A DNA stretch of 64,000 bases from Candidatus Nanohaloarchaea archaeon. GTDB lineage: Archaea > Nanohalarchaeota > Nanosalinia > Nanosalinales > Nanosalinaceae. How positions within the stretch are numbered: position 1 is the first letter of the stretch; every line of letters starts with the position of its first letter. Below the pieces are notes generated by a model. That model did no database searches. It worked only from the letters and a program-made list of their open reading frames with translations, and was not told where the DNA came from. Shown one piece after another: positions 35,177 to 44,181 of this stretch. The stretch lies in NCBI GenBank assembly GCA_013343275.1, contig CP046106.1:851887-915886 (forward strand), read 5' to 3'. Both the position numbers and the translations under genes were made by a program.

Positions 35177-37025
35177 TGCGAGGGCGAAGCCGTCTTGTAT
35201 CTTTCTTCGGAACACGAAACCCTCTTGTCTGAAATAAGAAGAAATAATAGTTATTGTAGGGGGCAGGAAGGCAATATGTCCTGTAATTTATTTATATCAA
35301 GTGTAGTTTTCCATTAGTTTCCTTGCGTTTTCAAGATCATTAAGTGCCTGATTAACTTCATTATATGCTTTTTCAGTCTCTGTTATTAAGGATTTTATAC
35401 TTTCAACCTGTTTTTTCTGTGATAGCATTTGAGCTTCCTGTTCCTCGTCACTATGAAATCTTTGCAACATACTTGATATGTCATTAAGGCCTTTTTCGAG
35501 ATCTTCTATTATTTCCAAGTATTTCTGGCTTTTCTCTACTATGTGAGACTCATAATTTATGTCTCCCACATAAGCTAATTGATACATATTCTTTGCCTCC
35601 TTTTGATCTTCTTCAAGCATTTCGTAGTCTTCACGCAATCTTTTCTCATCAGATTTCAAATTTTCAATCATGCTCTTTAGATCGCGGTGTAAAGCCTGTA
35701 ATTCAGGAGATTTATCCGCAATTTTCTCCAAAGAAGATATCAAGTCTTCAATATTTCGTATATGCTGATTGAAGGATACTTCTTTTGAATCTGGGAACTT
35801 GCTGCTGCTAAATATCCCTAATATGACAAGAGCGTGTGTTATATACTGATTTGTTTTTTCTCTATCTCTATTAAACCTCTTTATCTTTTTATCCAAGTTG
35901 CCATCGATAAAATCCTTTACTGCTGATGTATTCTCGCCTGAGGCTGCTTTTTTAATCATTTCGGATGCCGTTTCTCTAATTTTTCGCTTCCTTTGTTTAA
36001 GATCCATCTCTTCAGTCATTTTAAGAAAGGATTTCGAGCAGTTCTCAATTACGCTGACCGGTGCATTAAATTCACTTCTATAGTAAGAACCGTCTGGCGT
36101 TTGCTCTGAATGAAGACTTGCTATAGAAAAGGCTGCTGCCTCGTCTACTGAAACAAGATAAGGTTTCTGATCCTGTAAAGTTTTGAGATTATATCCAGAA
36201 TCTGATATAGTGGAGTTTATGTAGAAATGCGTTAATTCGTGAGATACTGTACCAAAGTAATCCTTATCATCACCTGTTTTCTTGTTGGAAAAAAGAGGTG
36301 AGACGAATCTTTTGAGTTCGTTAGGTATTTCAGGCAGATAATCTTTAGGAACTCTGTTGAATACAATCTCTGATTTATTAGAGTCGTATTCTTTTGGGAA
36401 ACAGTGATAGGCGAGAAAGGTAGAGTCTACTAATGGAAAGTCCTCAGTCTCTTCCGCATTACTGATTCTGTTTAGCATTTCCCGTATGTTAGCTGCATTT
36501 CTATCCTCAATCTGCTCTAATTCTCTTATTTCGCTTTTATTGTTTCTCAAAGCAAATATGAGGGCACTTAAACAGTAAGACCGAGAAGTTACATTGGCTG
36601 TTTTAAGTCGTGGAATAAATACTGAACTAACCAAATCAGAATTGTTAAGGTCAATATGATCTACTTCCGATAAGTCATTTGATATTATTTCCAAAATTTC
36701 CTCTTCGGATTCAATTAGGAACTCTGATATCCTGTTGAAATTATTCAGAAAAGCTCTTGTAAAATTCTCATCTTCTACAGAACTTGTTATTTTGGGCGAC
36801 ATACAATAAATTCAGCTATTTATACACATAAGGATTTTCTCTATCCATTATAGCGTGACTTTCTCTCAAGTCTTCTATGTTTAGGTGTCCATATGTGTCT
36901 GCTTTTTGTTGTGGAGATTTAACTCTCGTTCTTTTATCGTGTATGTCATCTGACAATTCGGCATAGTCCTGGACCTTCCTTATAAACCATTCGTGAACGA
37001 AGAAGAGTCAATAGTGCGAGGGCGA
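35173..37025. mobile_element. 1.8-kb insertion flanked by 15-bp direct repeats of the tRNA-Leu end
   Basis: ATAGTGCGAGGGCGA occurs at 35173-35187 and again at 37011-37025, where it covers the last 11 bases of tRNA-Leu and 4 bases beyond. Direct repeats of a tRNA 3' end are the mark left by site-specific integration. Between them lies a single AT-rich gene for a HExxH protein and no integrase, so this may be a remnant or a passenger integrated in trans. AGGCCT is nearly absent from the interval, unlike the surroundings. Confidence 0.5.
35297..36802 (-). CDS. Putative zinc metalloprotease (HExxH) with long coiled-coil tail
   Basis: The 501-residue protein has HELTH at residues 188-192 and a following glutamate in SVDEAAAF (about 221), the ligand pattern of gluzincin-like metallopeptidases. 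Residues 1-180 are helical and residues about 260-500 are mostly coiled coil (KSPELQALHRDLKSMIENL). There is no signal peptide. It is much less acidic and more AT-rich than its neighbours, which with the flanking repeats suggests horizontal transfer. A target is not evident; a defence or toxin role is one possibility. Confidence 0.55.
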   Translation of the reverse strand: MSPKITSSVEDENFTRAFLNNFNRISEFLIESEEEILEIISNDLSEVDHIDLNNSDLVSSVFIPRLKTANVTSRSYCLSALIFALRNNKSEIRELEQIEDRNAANIREMLNRISNAEETEDFPLVDSTFLAYHCFPKEYDSNKSEIVFNRVPKDYLPEIPNELKRFVSPLFSNKKTGDDKDYFGTVSHELTHFYINSTISDSGYNLKTLQDQKPYLVSVDEAAAFSIASLHSEQTPDGSYYRSEFNAPVSVIENCSKSFLKMTEEMDLKQRKRKIRETASEMIKKAASGENTSAVKDFIDGNLDKKIKRFNRDREKTNQYITHALVILGIFSSSKFPDSKEVSFNQHIRNIEDLISSLEKIADKSPELQALHRDLKSMIENLKSDEKRLREDYEMLEEDQKEAKNMYQLAYVGDINYESHIVEKSQKYLEIIEDLEKGLNDISSMLQRFHSDEEQEAQMLSQKKQVESIKSLITETEKAYNEVNQALNDLENARKLMENYT

Positions 37026-37097
37026 GGATTCGAACCCCGGAACCTCTACAGGACAGCGCCCTCAACGCTGCGCCTTTGACCACTTGGCTACCCTCGC
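37015..37097 (-). tRNA. tRNA-Leu (anticodon GAG)
   Basis: Minus strand: acceptor GCGAGGG pairs with CCCTCGC, anticodon stem CAGCG/CGCTG encloses TTGAGGG (anticodon GAG), and a long variable arm is present, as expected for a class II tRNA. Its 3' end is duplicated at 35173-35187. Confidence 0.94.
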
Positions 37098-37173
37098 AGT
37101 AGGTAGTATACTAGTTTTCTGTAGGCCTATTTTTTTAACTGATCGGGCGATAGTGTCTCTTCTGCATTTTTCA

Positions 37174-37890
37174 TCATCTTTCAAGGAAACAGGCCTTCCT
37201 ATCCCTACGACCTTCTTCACGGGCAAGTCTGTCAGAAGCTTCGGTTAGACTGGAACGATAATTTTCCAGAAACTCTGTAGAGGTTAACTCCTCGGCATTG
37301 AACTCGTCCATAACGGTCTGGTAGAAATCCTGGCCTCCGAGTACTTCGGAGGATTTCTCCATAGCTTCCCTATGTTCTTCAACTTCTCTTGCTGAGAAAC
37401 CGTCCTTGTACATTAAATCGTAGATATCGGGTTCTTCCTCCGCCCAGTAGGCTCGCAGAACTGCCGAATCTTCCTCGAATTTCTGGGATACTCCTACAAG
37501 TTGATCGCCTCCAAGATAGAGGTCTCGGGCGCCTCTCTGAAAGCACTCTTCAACTCTGTCGTCGATGAAGTCGTGAAGCTGTTGAGTGTAGGTATCAGCT
37601 CTTTTAGTGTCGCCGGGTTGTAGCGGGAGGCCAAAGGTTAAAGCATACTTTGATTCGTCAGAGAAAACGGTGTGGCCCCCATCAGGCCTTCTGAAAGCTT
37701 CTTCTCCGGGTTCAAGGTCTCCGAACCTCTCGTACCTACCTCTCATTGCATGGCCTTCTTCCTGGTGGTCAAGCCCGACAAGAGCAGGGTTATCGCTGCC
37801 TAACTCCTGTGTCAGCTCCACTAGATCCGGTATATGTGCTGGCTCCTCTACTTCTATACTGTATGCCTCTGTCTCTGCCGGAGTATTCAT
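37174..37890 (-). CDS. Divergent lipoate-protein-ligase-like protein
   Basis: A 238-residue protein whose core resembles the lipoate/biotin ligase fold: FRRPDGGHTVFSDESKYAL aligns with the RRxxGGGxVF loop, and LYLGGDQLVGVSQKFEEDS with the NDIxxxGxKIxGxAQ loop. Key residues are altered (DGGH instead of GGGA, GD instead of ND, Q instead of K), so catalysis is doubtful. It overlaps the lplA gene by 4 bases (ATGA) and is translationally coupled to it. It may be a regulatory or substrate-binding partner. Confidence 0.55.
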   Translation of the reverse strand: MNTPAETEAYSIEVEEPAHIPDLVELTQELGSDNPALVGLDHQEEGHAMRGRYERFGDLEPGEEAFRRPDGGHTVFSDESKYALTFGLPLQPGDTKRADTYTQQLHDFIDDRVEECFQRGARDLYLGGDQLVGVSQKFEEDSAVLRAYWAEEEPDIYDLMYKDGFSAREVEEHREAMEKSSEVLGGQDFYQTVMDEFNAEELTSTEFLENYRSSLTEASDRLAREEGRRDRKACFLER

Positions 37891-38627
37891 CTATATAACC
37901 AGTCTCTACTTGAATATTTATCAGCTAACTCTTCCGCTCTCTCAACTTCTGACGGTTTCAGATCGTCTTCGTAAATCTCTCTAATCTCTGTCAAGCCTTT
38001 TTTCAAGGCCTCTATAGCTTCTTCGAAGCTTGCATCTGTTTCCTGTTCTACCGAGGTGACTCTTTCCCGGAACTCCTTGATCTGCTTGTCCTTCAACTTG
38101 TCTTCGTCAGGTGTTAGAAGAGAGAACATTTCCTCTGCGTCAACACTGTACAGAAGGGTCCCTCCTATATAGACGACGCCATCCTCTCTTTTCATTGTGG
38201 CTCCCGAGATCTTTCCCCTATCCGTTACTATATCGTTTACAGGCTGGTGCTCCGCATCTATACCTATAGATGCCAGGCCTCGGGCTATACTGCTGCATAC
38301 CTGTTGGTAGACTTTGTTTACATCTTCAGGGAACTTTTCTTCCGGTGCTATCAGGCCCCAGGTTATCTCTCCATCCTCTGTCAGATAGGTTGCACCTCCG
38401 CCGCCCTGACGCCTGACAAGGACAACGTCATCTCTTCTTTCGAATTCCTCCTGGTTTACTTCCTCTTCGAAACTTTGACTGTAGCCTAGGTTTACTGCGT
38501 TAGGGCTCCAGCCTGAAAGAAATACTACTGGATCGCTGTCTTCTCTAACTGACTCCATCAAGGCCTTGTTCAGCCCTGTCTTGAAGTAAGGGCTGTAGTG
38601 CTGGAAAGGTATGTAACGCCATCTCAT
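37887..38627 (-). CDS. lplA: Lipoate-protein ligase A catalytic subunit
   Basis: A 246-residue ligase domain that activates lipoate and transfers it to lysines of 2-oxoacid dehydrogenases or GcvH. Motifs: VRRQGGGGATYLTEDGEITW, VNDIVTDRGKISGATMKRED and VYIGGTLLYS. It lacks the C-terminal accessory domain, which archaea often encode as a separate gene; such a gene lies divergently at 38730. A second catalytic subunit is at 39006. No lipoylated enzyme gene is in the window. Confidence 0.88.
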   Translation of the reverse strand: MRWRYIPFQHYSPYFKTGLNKALMESVREDSDPVVFLSGWSPNAVNLGYSQSFEEEVNQEEFERRDDVVLVRRQGGGGATYLTEDGEITWGLIAPEEKFPEDVNKVYQQVCSSIARGLASIGIDAEHQPVNDIVTDRGKISGATMKREDGVVYIGGTLLYSVDAEEMFSLLTPDEDKLKDKQIKEFRERVTSVEQETDASFEEAIEALKKGLTEIREIYEDDLKPSEVERAEELADKYSSRDWLYR

Positions 38628-38729
38628 TCTTGCTCCCTGTACAACAAAAAAGGATTTACTTGTTCATAAGTTCTGTCAAGAGAGGAGAAAGGCCTAGGTT
38701 ATTTATCTATTAAATAACAAGATTAAAGC

Positions 38730-39002
38730 ATGGATGAAGCCTCACATAAAGTCCCTGATGGAAAAATGGTGAATATAAAGCTGCAGACACATGAAGGAGT
38801 TTTAACTCATGTTGAACTAAGAGGAGACTTCTTCATCGAGCCGGCAGAGAAACTTTCTGAACTGGAAGATGCCCTGAACGGCCTTCCAATAGATGCAGAC
38901 AAACAGGATATAGTGGACAGTATCGAATCAGTAGATGTAGAGCTCATAGGTTTCTCAGCAGAAGATATCGCTGAAGCAATCAGGAAAGCGATGGGTGAAT
39001 GA
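38730..39002 (+). CDS. lplB: Lipoate-protein ligase accessory (C-terminal domain) subunit
   Basis: A 90-residue protein equal to the C-terminal domain of bacterial LplA, encoded separately as in Thermoplasma: HKVPDGKMVNIKLQTHEG, then VELRGDFFIEPAEKLSELED. In Thermoplasma this small subunit is needed for lipoate adenylation. It ends 3 bases before the catalytic gene at 39006 and probably forms the bipartite enzyme with it. A TATA-like TATTTATCTATTAAAT precedes it near 38700. Confidence 0.85.
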   Translation: MDEASHKVPDGKMVNIKLQTHEGVLTHVELRGDFFIEPAEKLSELEDALNGLPIDADKQDIVDSIESVDVELIGFSAEDIAEAIRKAMGE

Positions 39003-39005
39003 AAG

Positions 39006-39755
39006 ATGGATAAATGGCATGTAATTAACGAAGGCGAGCACTCCGAGGCCATGCACCACGCAATTGATGAAGTTCTTACAGAAAAAATGAATAAAGGCGA
39101 AATAAGGCCTACACTACGCTTCTGGTATCGCAAGAACCCTAGTGTGCCGATAGGTAGATTCCAGGCCTACAGTGATGAAGTTGAACATGACTACGCTGAA
39201 GAAAAAGATATAGAGGTAGTGAGAAGGATAACTGGTGGCGGAGCAATGTTCTGCGAGCCAGGAAACGTCATAACTTACTCAATATACATTCCTAGAGGCC
39301 ATGTACCAGAAGATGTAGAGGAAAGCTACCAGGAGCTTGACCGATTTGCCGTAGACACGTTAAACCAGCTAGGAGTAGAAGCTGAGTACGCACCTCTGAA
39401 TGATATAGAGCACAGCGAAGGAAAGCTGGGAGGAGCAGCACAGCTCCGAAAAGACAACGCAGTTCTTCACCATACGACTATCAGCTATGACCTTGATATC
39501 CAGAAGATGCTTAAAGTGCTCAGAATAGGGAAGGAAAAAGTATCGGATAAAGCAATAAAGTCAGCTGAACAGAGAGTAACAAGAATGTCAGACCTTACGG
39601 ACAAGGATAGATCCGAAATAATAGATGAACTAATCCAGAACTTCACAAAAGGCAAAGAACATGAGCATAGAGGCCTTACTGATGAAGAAATGGATCTGGC
39701 GCGTGAAAAAGTCCGTGAAAAGTTCTCTACAGAAGACTGGAATCAGGGCCTCTAA
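39006..39755 (+). CDS. lplA: Lipoate-protein ligase A catalytic subunit
   Basis: A 249-residue ligase with intact motifs: VVRRITGGGAMFCEPGNVI, PLNDIEHSEGKLGGAAQLRK and VLHHTTISYDLD. It follows the lplB gene by 3 bases, and the pair likely forms a complete bipartite ligase. With the catalytic gene at 37887 and the degenerate one at 37174 there are three members of this fold within 2.6 kb. Different substrates (lipoate versus octanoate) could explain the set. Confidence 0.9.
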   Translation: MDKWHVINEGEHSEAMHHAIDEVLTEKMNKGEIRPTLRFWYRKNPSVPIGRFQAYSDEVEHDYAEEKDIEVVRRITGGGAMFCEPGNVITYSIYIPRGHVPEDVEESYQELDRFAVDTLNQLGVEAEYAPLNDIEHSEGKLGGAAQLRKDNAVLHHTTISYDLDIQKMLKVLRIGKEKVSDKAIKSAEQRVTRMSDLTDKDRSEIIDELIQNFTKGKEHEHRGLTDEEMDLAREKVREKFSTEDWNQGL

Positions 39756-39807
39756 GTAGGTTCTCTGCAATTATTTTTAAGATTCGTCGCCGGATTTTGA
39801 TATCCGG

Positions 39808-40281
39808 ATGGCTGAAATAGTTGACAACTCTCTCGAGGAACTGGACCTAGTAAACGTAGATGTAGGAGAATACAGGGTAACCAACGATAAAACACTGACA
39901 GTCGATGGCCTCGGAACATGCATGGGTATAGCAGCATACGACCCGAAAACCCGTGAAAGCTATCTTCTACATGCTTCTACCTGGGAAAACGAAGATCTAG
40001 AGCGGCAGATAGAAGAATTTGTAGATGAGATATCTGAAATAGGTCGGCCTTATGAAGTACTGGCGGCAGGAACGATGGACTCAAAATACAATCCTTTAAC
40101 AGATGAGGAATTTGCTGAAGAGGCCAGATCTATAGCTGAGAATATACTGGAAGAGAGAGAAGTGCCTTTTGAAACAGCATGGAACAATGAACCGGTCTAC
40201 AACCGCCTGACAGTCTCTCCGGAATACGGTATTCTCTACGATAGGCCGGAAGAGTTCATAACTGACATAGAAACCGAGTAG
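39808..40281 (+). CDS. CheD-like protein (predicted protein-glutamine deamidase fold)
   Basis: A 157-residue protein with the CheD catalytic layout: GLGTCMGIAAYDPKTRESYL (nucleophile Cys), LLHAST (His), and AGTMDSKYN in the position of the third residue. CheD deamidates glutamines of chemotaxis receptors. No chemotaxis gene is in the window, so the substrate is open. A TATA-like TATTTTTAAG near 39770 fits a leaderless start; CCGGAT/ATCCGG flanks the start site as a small inverted repeat. Confidence 0.65.
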   Translation: MAEIVDNSLEELDLVNVDVGEYRVTNDKTLTVDGLGTCMGIAAYDPKTRESYLLHASTWENEDLERQIEEFVDEISEIGRPYEVLAAGTMDSKYNPLTDEEFAEEARSIAENILEEREVPFETAWNNEPVYNRLTVSPEYGILYDRPEEFITDIETE

Positions 40282-40800
40282 TCAGTACTTTGGATTCTTT
40301 TCCTCTACATCTGCCAGAAAGTTCTCGTGACGGGCCATCAGGAAGAAAAGATCGCTTAAACGGTTGATATAGGCCAGTACCTCTTCACGCAGTTCCTCGT
40401 CCTGATCCAGCTTTACAATCTTTCTTTCAGCTCTACGTGCGACAGAGCGGGCCTGATGGAGGTGAGCGGCAGATTTAGTTCCTCCGGCAAGCACGAAACT
40501 TCTCAGTGGAGGACATTCCTCCTGGTAACGATCACATAAATCTTCTAGTCTATCAATATTTTCCTGCGTAACCTTGGTATCAGGCTCTCTGTTAGCAAGT
40601 TCGGCCTGAAGAATATGCAGCTCGTTCTGCACCTCCTCAAGCTCCTCCTCTTTTTCGTCTGTATAACTCCTGCATAGACCTGTCAGAGAGTTTAACTCGT
40701 CAACAGTACCGTAGGCCTCAATCCTCTCACTGCTTTTCGAAACTCTCTCTCCCGATGAAAGATCTGTCCGGCCTCTATCCCCTCGCCCTGTGTATACCAT
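40282..40800 (-). CDS. Cob(I)alamin adenosyltransferase, PduO type
   Basis: A 172-residue enzyme that makes adenosylcobalamin from cob(I)alamin and ATP. Diagnostic segments: MVYTGRGDRGRTDLSSGERV at the N-terminus (ATP loop), EAYGTVDELNSLTG, FVLAGGTKSAAHLHQARSVA and INRLSDLFFLMAR. Length is typical. The gene is convergent with and abuts the CheD-like gene. A coenzyme B12-dependent enzyme is expected elsewhere in the genome. Confidence 0.93.
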   Translation of the reverse strand: MVYTGRGDRGRTDLSSGERVSKSSERIEAYGTVDELNSLTGLCRSYTDEKEEELEEVQNELHILQAELANREPDTKVTQENIDRLEDLCDRYQEECPPLRSFVLAGGTKSAAHLHQARSVARRAERKIVKLDQDEELREEVLAYINRLSDLFFLMARHENFLADVEEKNPKY

Positions 40801-40822
40801 GAGTTGACTTAGAAGTCTAGTC

Positions 40823-42229
40823 TTAATTTTCTTTCGAACCTATCTCGTGACCTAGTTCGTTCTCCTTCTTTTCCGGGTTTAGATAGGTCTTGACCTTTCT
40901 GAATAGGTGGAGAATAGACTTACCTGTCTTGTATATCATTGCCAGTGTGGAGATTGTAATGAGAGCTATCCATGCGATCATTTTTCTTACTCTACTAGAT
41001 GCCTCCTGATCACTTATCATGTTCTGTTTCCACTTGCTGTAAATTTCTGCGTTTGATTCAAGCTGTTCGGCTTCTTTTTGGAAAGCTTGCCTGTGTGATT
41101 CAGAAATATTACCTAAGAAATCCTCCTGTTTAACTAGTTCTACCTGTAGTTCATCGATCCTCAATCTTGCGGCCAGAATTCTCTGGTCAAGTTCGTTAAA
41201 GAGGTTTGAAACAGCATCTCCAAGTACTGGTAGGCTGCTTACCTCTTTTTCTATGTTTTCTACTCCAGATGCTATATCTCCAAGTGTTTTATCGAGTTGC
41301 TTTGTCTTTTCCTGGAATTTATCTAGAGACTTTTGCGTGGCCTGTAGGTCCTCTGTTAACTTGTGGTAGTCTGTTTCTCCTGTTTCTCCGTATTCCTGGA
41401 ATCTTTCTGCCAAGCTCTTACCGTTCTTCAGAAGCGAGGACGTAACAGACTTCCATTCTTCTAGCTCGCTATCCAGACCTCTAATAGAATCTACCACTAT
41501 ATCTAGTGAGGGACTAGCTAATGTTGCTGCGTCCCAGACTGTTCGTCCTGTAGAAAACCCGCTATAACTTATTTCTGTCTCTTTCATCCTTTCAACTATG
41601 TTGAGAATTGCAGATGTAGTTGACTCAATTTTAACCACATGAGTTTTCGTTTCATTCGCGGTCTGAAGTATGCTCTCTAGGTTCTGCTCTACTTTAGGGC
41701 TATATGAGCTCCTTAATGCCTCTCTATAGGCAAGAATGTTTATGGCTTTAGAAGCTGCCTTCTCAGATCTTATAAATACTAATTCATGCCCATTTTGTTT
41801 CAGAACTTGCCTCTCAGTTGAATTAAATGTAGCGTTGACAGAATAACGCCATGCCATGAACGCCAGGGCCTGCTCTGCTTCTTTGCCAGTAACAATACCC
41901 TGTGAGGATACAACTTTTGTTCTATCTGCTCTATCCCAGGAGTTATTGATCAGGTAGAGTGCGTAACTGGTGCCGTTGAACCCAATATCGTATATCAGTT
42001 CCACCTCCTGATCCTTGAAAACTTGCTTTTTAGGGGGCTGTATTTTTGTCATGTTGGCTTCATTACTGAAACTGTAAGAAGTGAAGCTCTGCATAGGAAC
42101 CTCTAATGGGTCATATCGGCTATCTCTGTGAGGTAACGCAGGTCCCGATCTTGCACCTCCTCCTAGCATGAAAGAGGCTGAAACTACGTTCGCCAAAACG
42201 AAGATAATAAACGCTGAAATCCACCGCAT
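40823..42229 (-). CDS. Secreted/membrane coiled-coil protein
   Basis: A 468-residue protein with an N-terminal signal helix (ISAFIIFVLANVVSASF), an extracytoplasmic domain with several NxS/T sequons, a long helical region (residues about 170-400; LEDIASGVENIEKEV-like heptads), and a C-terminal membrane helix (MIAWIALITISTLAMIY) with a basic cytosolic tail. The topology suggests a surface stalk anchored at the C-terminus. Codons are more AT-rich than average for the window and AGGCCT is absent. No family recognised. Confidence 0.6.
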   Translation of the reverse strand: MRWISAFIIFVLANVVSASFMLGGGARSGPALPHRDSRYDPLEVPMQSFTSYSFSNEANMTKIQPPKKQVFKDQEVELIYDIGFNGTSYALYLINNSWDRADRTKVVSSQGIVTGKEAEQALAFMAWRYSVNATFNSTERQVLKQNGHELVFIRSEKAASKAINILAYREALRSSYSPKVEQNLESILQTANETKTHVVKIESTTSAILNIVERMKETEISYSGFSTGRTVWDAATLASPSLDIVVDSIRGLDSELEEWKSVTSSLLKNGKSLAERFQEYGETGETDYHKLTEDLQATQKSLDKFQEKTKQLDKTLGDIASGVENIEKEVSSLPVLGDAVSNLFNELDQRILAARLRIDELQVELVKQEDFLGNISESHRQAFQKEAEQLESNAEIYSKWKQNMISDQEASSRVRKMIAWIALITISTLAMIYKTGKSILHLFRKVKTYLNPEKKENELGHEIGSKEN

Positions 42230-42436
42230 ACGAGGTTTTCACCTCTATGAATGGTAATTAGGTTCAAGGAATTAATTTTTAATGGCTCTGAATAAATTTC
42301 CTGAATGAAGAATCTTGAAAGTTTTTAGGAGAGTGCTTGGAAAAATCAAAGACTAAATATCTTGATAGGCAAATCCCCTATATGCCATCAGCTTGCGGAA
42401 AAGTGTCAGAAAGAGAAAATAAGAAGGTGTAGAATA

Positions 42437-43567
42437 GTGAAGCTCTACGAACATGAGGCCAAGGACATACTGAAGGAGCACGGTCTTGATATCCCTGAAA
42501 GAGGACTTAGCGAAGAAGAAAGAGAGTATGTTGTGAAGGCGCAGGTGTTTGCCAACAACAGAAGGGAGAAAGGAGGGATAAAGTTTGCCAAGAACAGGAA
42601 AGAGGCCGAAGCTGAAAAACAGGAGATGATCGGCGGTAGACTGGACACACAGGAAGTAAAAAATGTCTTAGTGGAGGAACAGCTAGATTTCACCGAAGAA
42701 TACTACGTTTCATTCATATACGATACGGATACACGTAAACCAGCAATGATATTCTCTGGAGAAGGCGGAACAGGTATTGAAGATAGAGAGGCCTCAAAGC
42801 TTCCTCTTGAAGATGGCTCGCAGTTCCGCTTCCGACAGTTCCTGAAGGAGCAGGGATTCGAAGGTAAGGAGGTCGTCAAGCTAGGAATAACTCTGCAGAA
42901 ACTTTTCCAGACCTTTCTGGATGAAGATGCTCGACTTCTTGAGGTAAACCCTTTGGCGAAGACTGAGGAAGGCTATGTTGTTCTGGATGCGATGATGGAT
43001 CTTGACGACGACGCCAAGTACCGCCACGACCGTAATCTACCGGAAAGATCAGATCTAGGAAGAGAGAAAACTGAGAGGGAACTCAGGGCCGAGAAAATAG
43101 ATGAAGATGATCACAGGGGAGTAGCAGGTAAATACACGGAACTTGACGGCGATATCGGAATGATGCTGGCAGGTGGTGGTGCAAGCCTGACAAACATGGA
43201 TGCATTAATCGAGTACGGTGGAGAACCGGCAAACTATACAGAGTACGGAGGCAACCCTCCTACAGAAAAAGTATACAGACTTTCTAAAGTAATAATGTCG
43301 AAAGAGCTGAACGGCCTCTGGCATGTAGGTGGAACAGCCAACAACACAGATATTCTGAGAACTATGAAAGGTTTCGTGCAGGCTCTGGAGGAAGAGCAGC
43401 CAGACTACCCAATAGTAGTACGCAGGGATGGACCTCACGCAGATGAAGCCTTTGAGCTTCTCCGGGAGAAAAAAGAGGAACTAGATCTAAATATGAAGCT
43501 TTACAGGAACGATACTCCGATGACAAAAACCGCTGAAGTATTAATGGAGATGGTGGAAGAGGAATGA
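42437..43567 (+). CDS. ATP-grasp acyl-CoA synthetase beta subunit, SucC/citryl-CoA-synthetase-like
   Basis: The 376-residue protein starts VKLYEHEAKDILKEHG, as SucC does; GTG 42437 is chosen because AGGTG precedes it. The C-terminal half looks more like ATP-citrate lyase/citryl-CoA synthetase than SucC: AGGGASLTNMD replaces NGAGLAMATMD, GGTANNTDILRTMKGF resembles GGSIANFTNVAATFKGI of ACL, and VVRRDGPHADEAFELL resembles FVRRGGPNYQEGL. With the alpha subunit at 44182 and a citryl-CoA lyase-like gene at 46811 it may activate citrate. Succinyl-CoA synthetase remains the alternative. Confidence 0.75.
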   Translation: MKLYEHEAKDILKEHGLDIPERGLSEEEREYVVKAQVFANNRREKGGIKFAKNRKEAEAEKQEMIGGRLDTQEVKNVLVEEQLDFTEEYYVSFIYDTDTRKPAMIFSGEGGTGIEDREASKLPLEDGSQFRFRQFLKEQGFEGKEVVKLGITLQKLFQTFLDEDARLLEVNPLAKTEEGYVVLDAMMDLDDDAKYRHDRNLPERSDLGREKTERELRAEKIDEDDHRGVAGKYTELDGDIGMMLAGGGASLTNMDALIEYGGEPANYTEYGGNPPTEKVYRLSKVIMSKELNGLWHVGGTANNTDILRTMKGFVQALEEEQPDYPIVVRRDGPHADEAFELLREKKEELDLNMKLYRNDTPMTKTAEVLMEMVEEE

Positions 43568-44178
43568 GTCAGATAGCGGTATTTGATATAGGAGATACCC
43601 TGGTTCCTTCGCACCGGAAGATAAATCAGGTTATACAGGAAGTAGTGGGAGATGCTCCGGAAATAGACATCAACAAGTACAACGTATACGTACCGGAGCA
43701 GATGAATCAGTGGCTGGAGGAAAACGGTATTGAGGCATCGGGAGAAGAGATCACGAACGAGTACCTTGAATGGAAGACTCAGTACCTGAAAAGCAAGGTA
43801 ATACCGAAACTGAAGGAAATCAATCGGGAGTACGGCCCAATAGGGTTCATAAGCGACAACTCGGTACCGGCCAAAAAGTTCTACGCAGAAAACTTCCGCA
43901 GCGAAGGACTGGAATACGAAGGATTTGTAGTATCCTCGGAAGTAGGAGTTGAGAAGCCAGACTCCAAAATCTTTGAAACCTTTGTAGAGCAGAGAGAAGA
44001 AACTCCGGAACAGATGACCTACTTCGGAAACTACGTGGACAGAGATAAAGCAGCTGAAAAAGTAGGTATGAACTTCGTATGGGTGAAACAGCACTACACA
44101 TTCGGATCATCCACAGAAGGCCCTCAGATAGATAAAATCAACTACAGAAACGTATCCGAAGCCCTCAAACGGGTGTAA
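43564..44178 (+). CDS. HAD-superfamily hydrolase
   Basis: A 204-residue phosphatase-type HAD protein: motif I FDIGDTLVPS (nucleophile Asp), motif II FISDNS, motif III lysine in GVEKPDSKIF, motif IV GNYVDRDKAAEKVGM. It overlaps the beta-subunit stop by ATGA and is followed 3 bases later by the alpha subunit, so it is embedded in the same operon. A repair or phosphatase role on a phosphorylated intermediate of the pathway is conceivable. Substrate unknown. Confidence 0.8.
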   Translation: MSQIAVFDIGDTLVPSHRKINQVIQEVVGDAPEIDINKYNVYVPEQMNQWLEENGIEASGEEITNEYLEWKTQYLKSKVIPKLKEINREYGPIGFISDNSVPAKKFYAENFRSEGLEYEGFVVSSEVGVEKPDSKIFETFVEQREETPEQMTYFGNYVDRDKAAEKVGMNFVWVKQHYTFGSSTEGPQIDKINYRNVSEALKRV

Positions 44179-44181
44179 AAA

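Noticed and set aside
39791..39809. CCGGAT/ATCCGG inverted repeat at the start of the CheD-like gene as a riboswitch
   Set aside because: The TATA-like element predicts transcription start inside the repeat, so an RNA hairpin would not form; a DNA operator is possible but unsupported.
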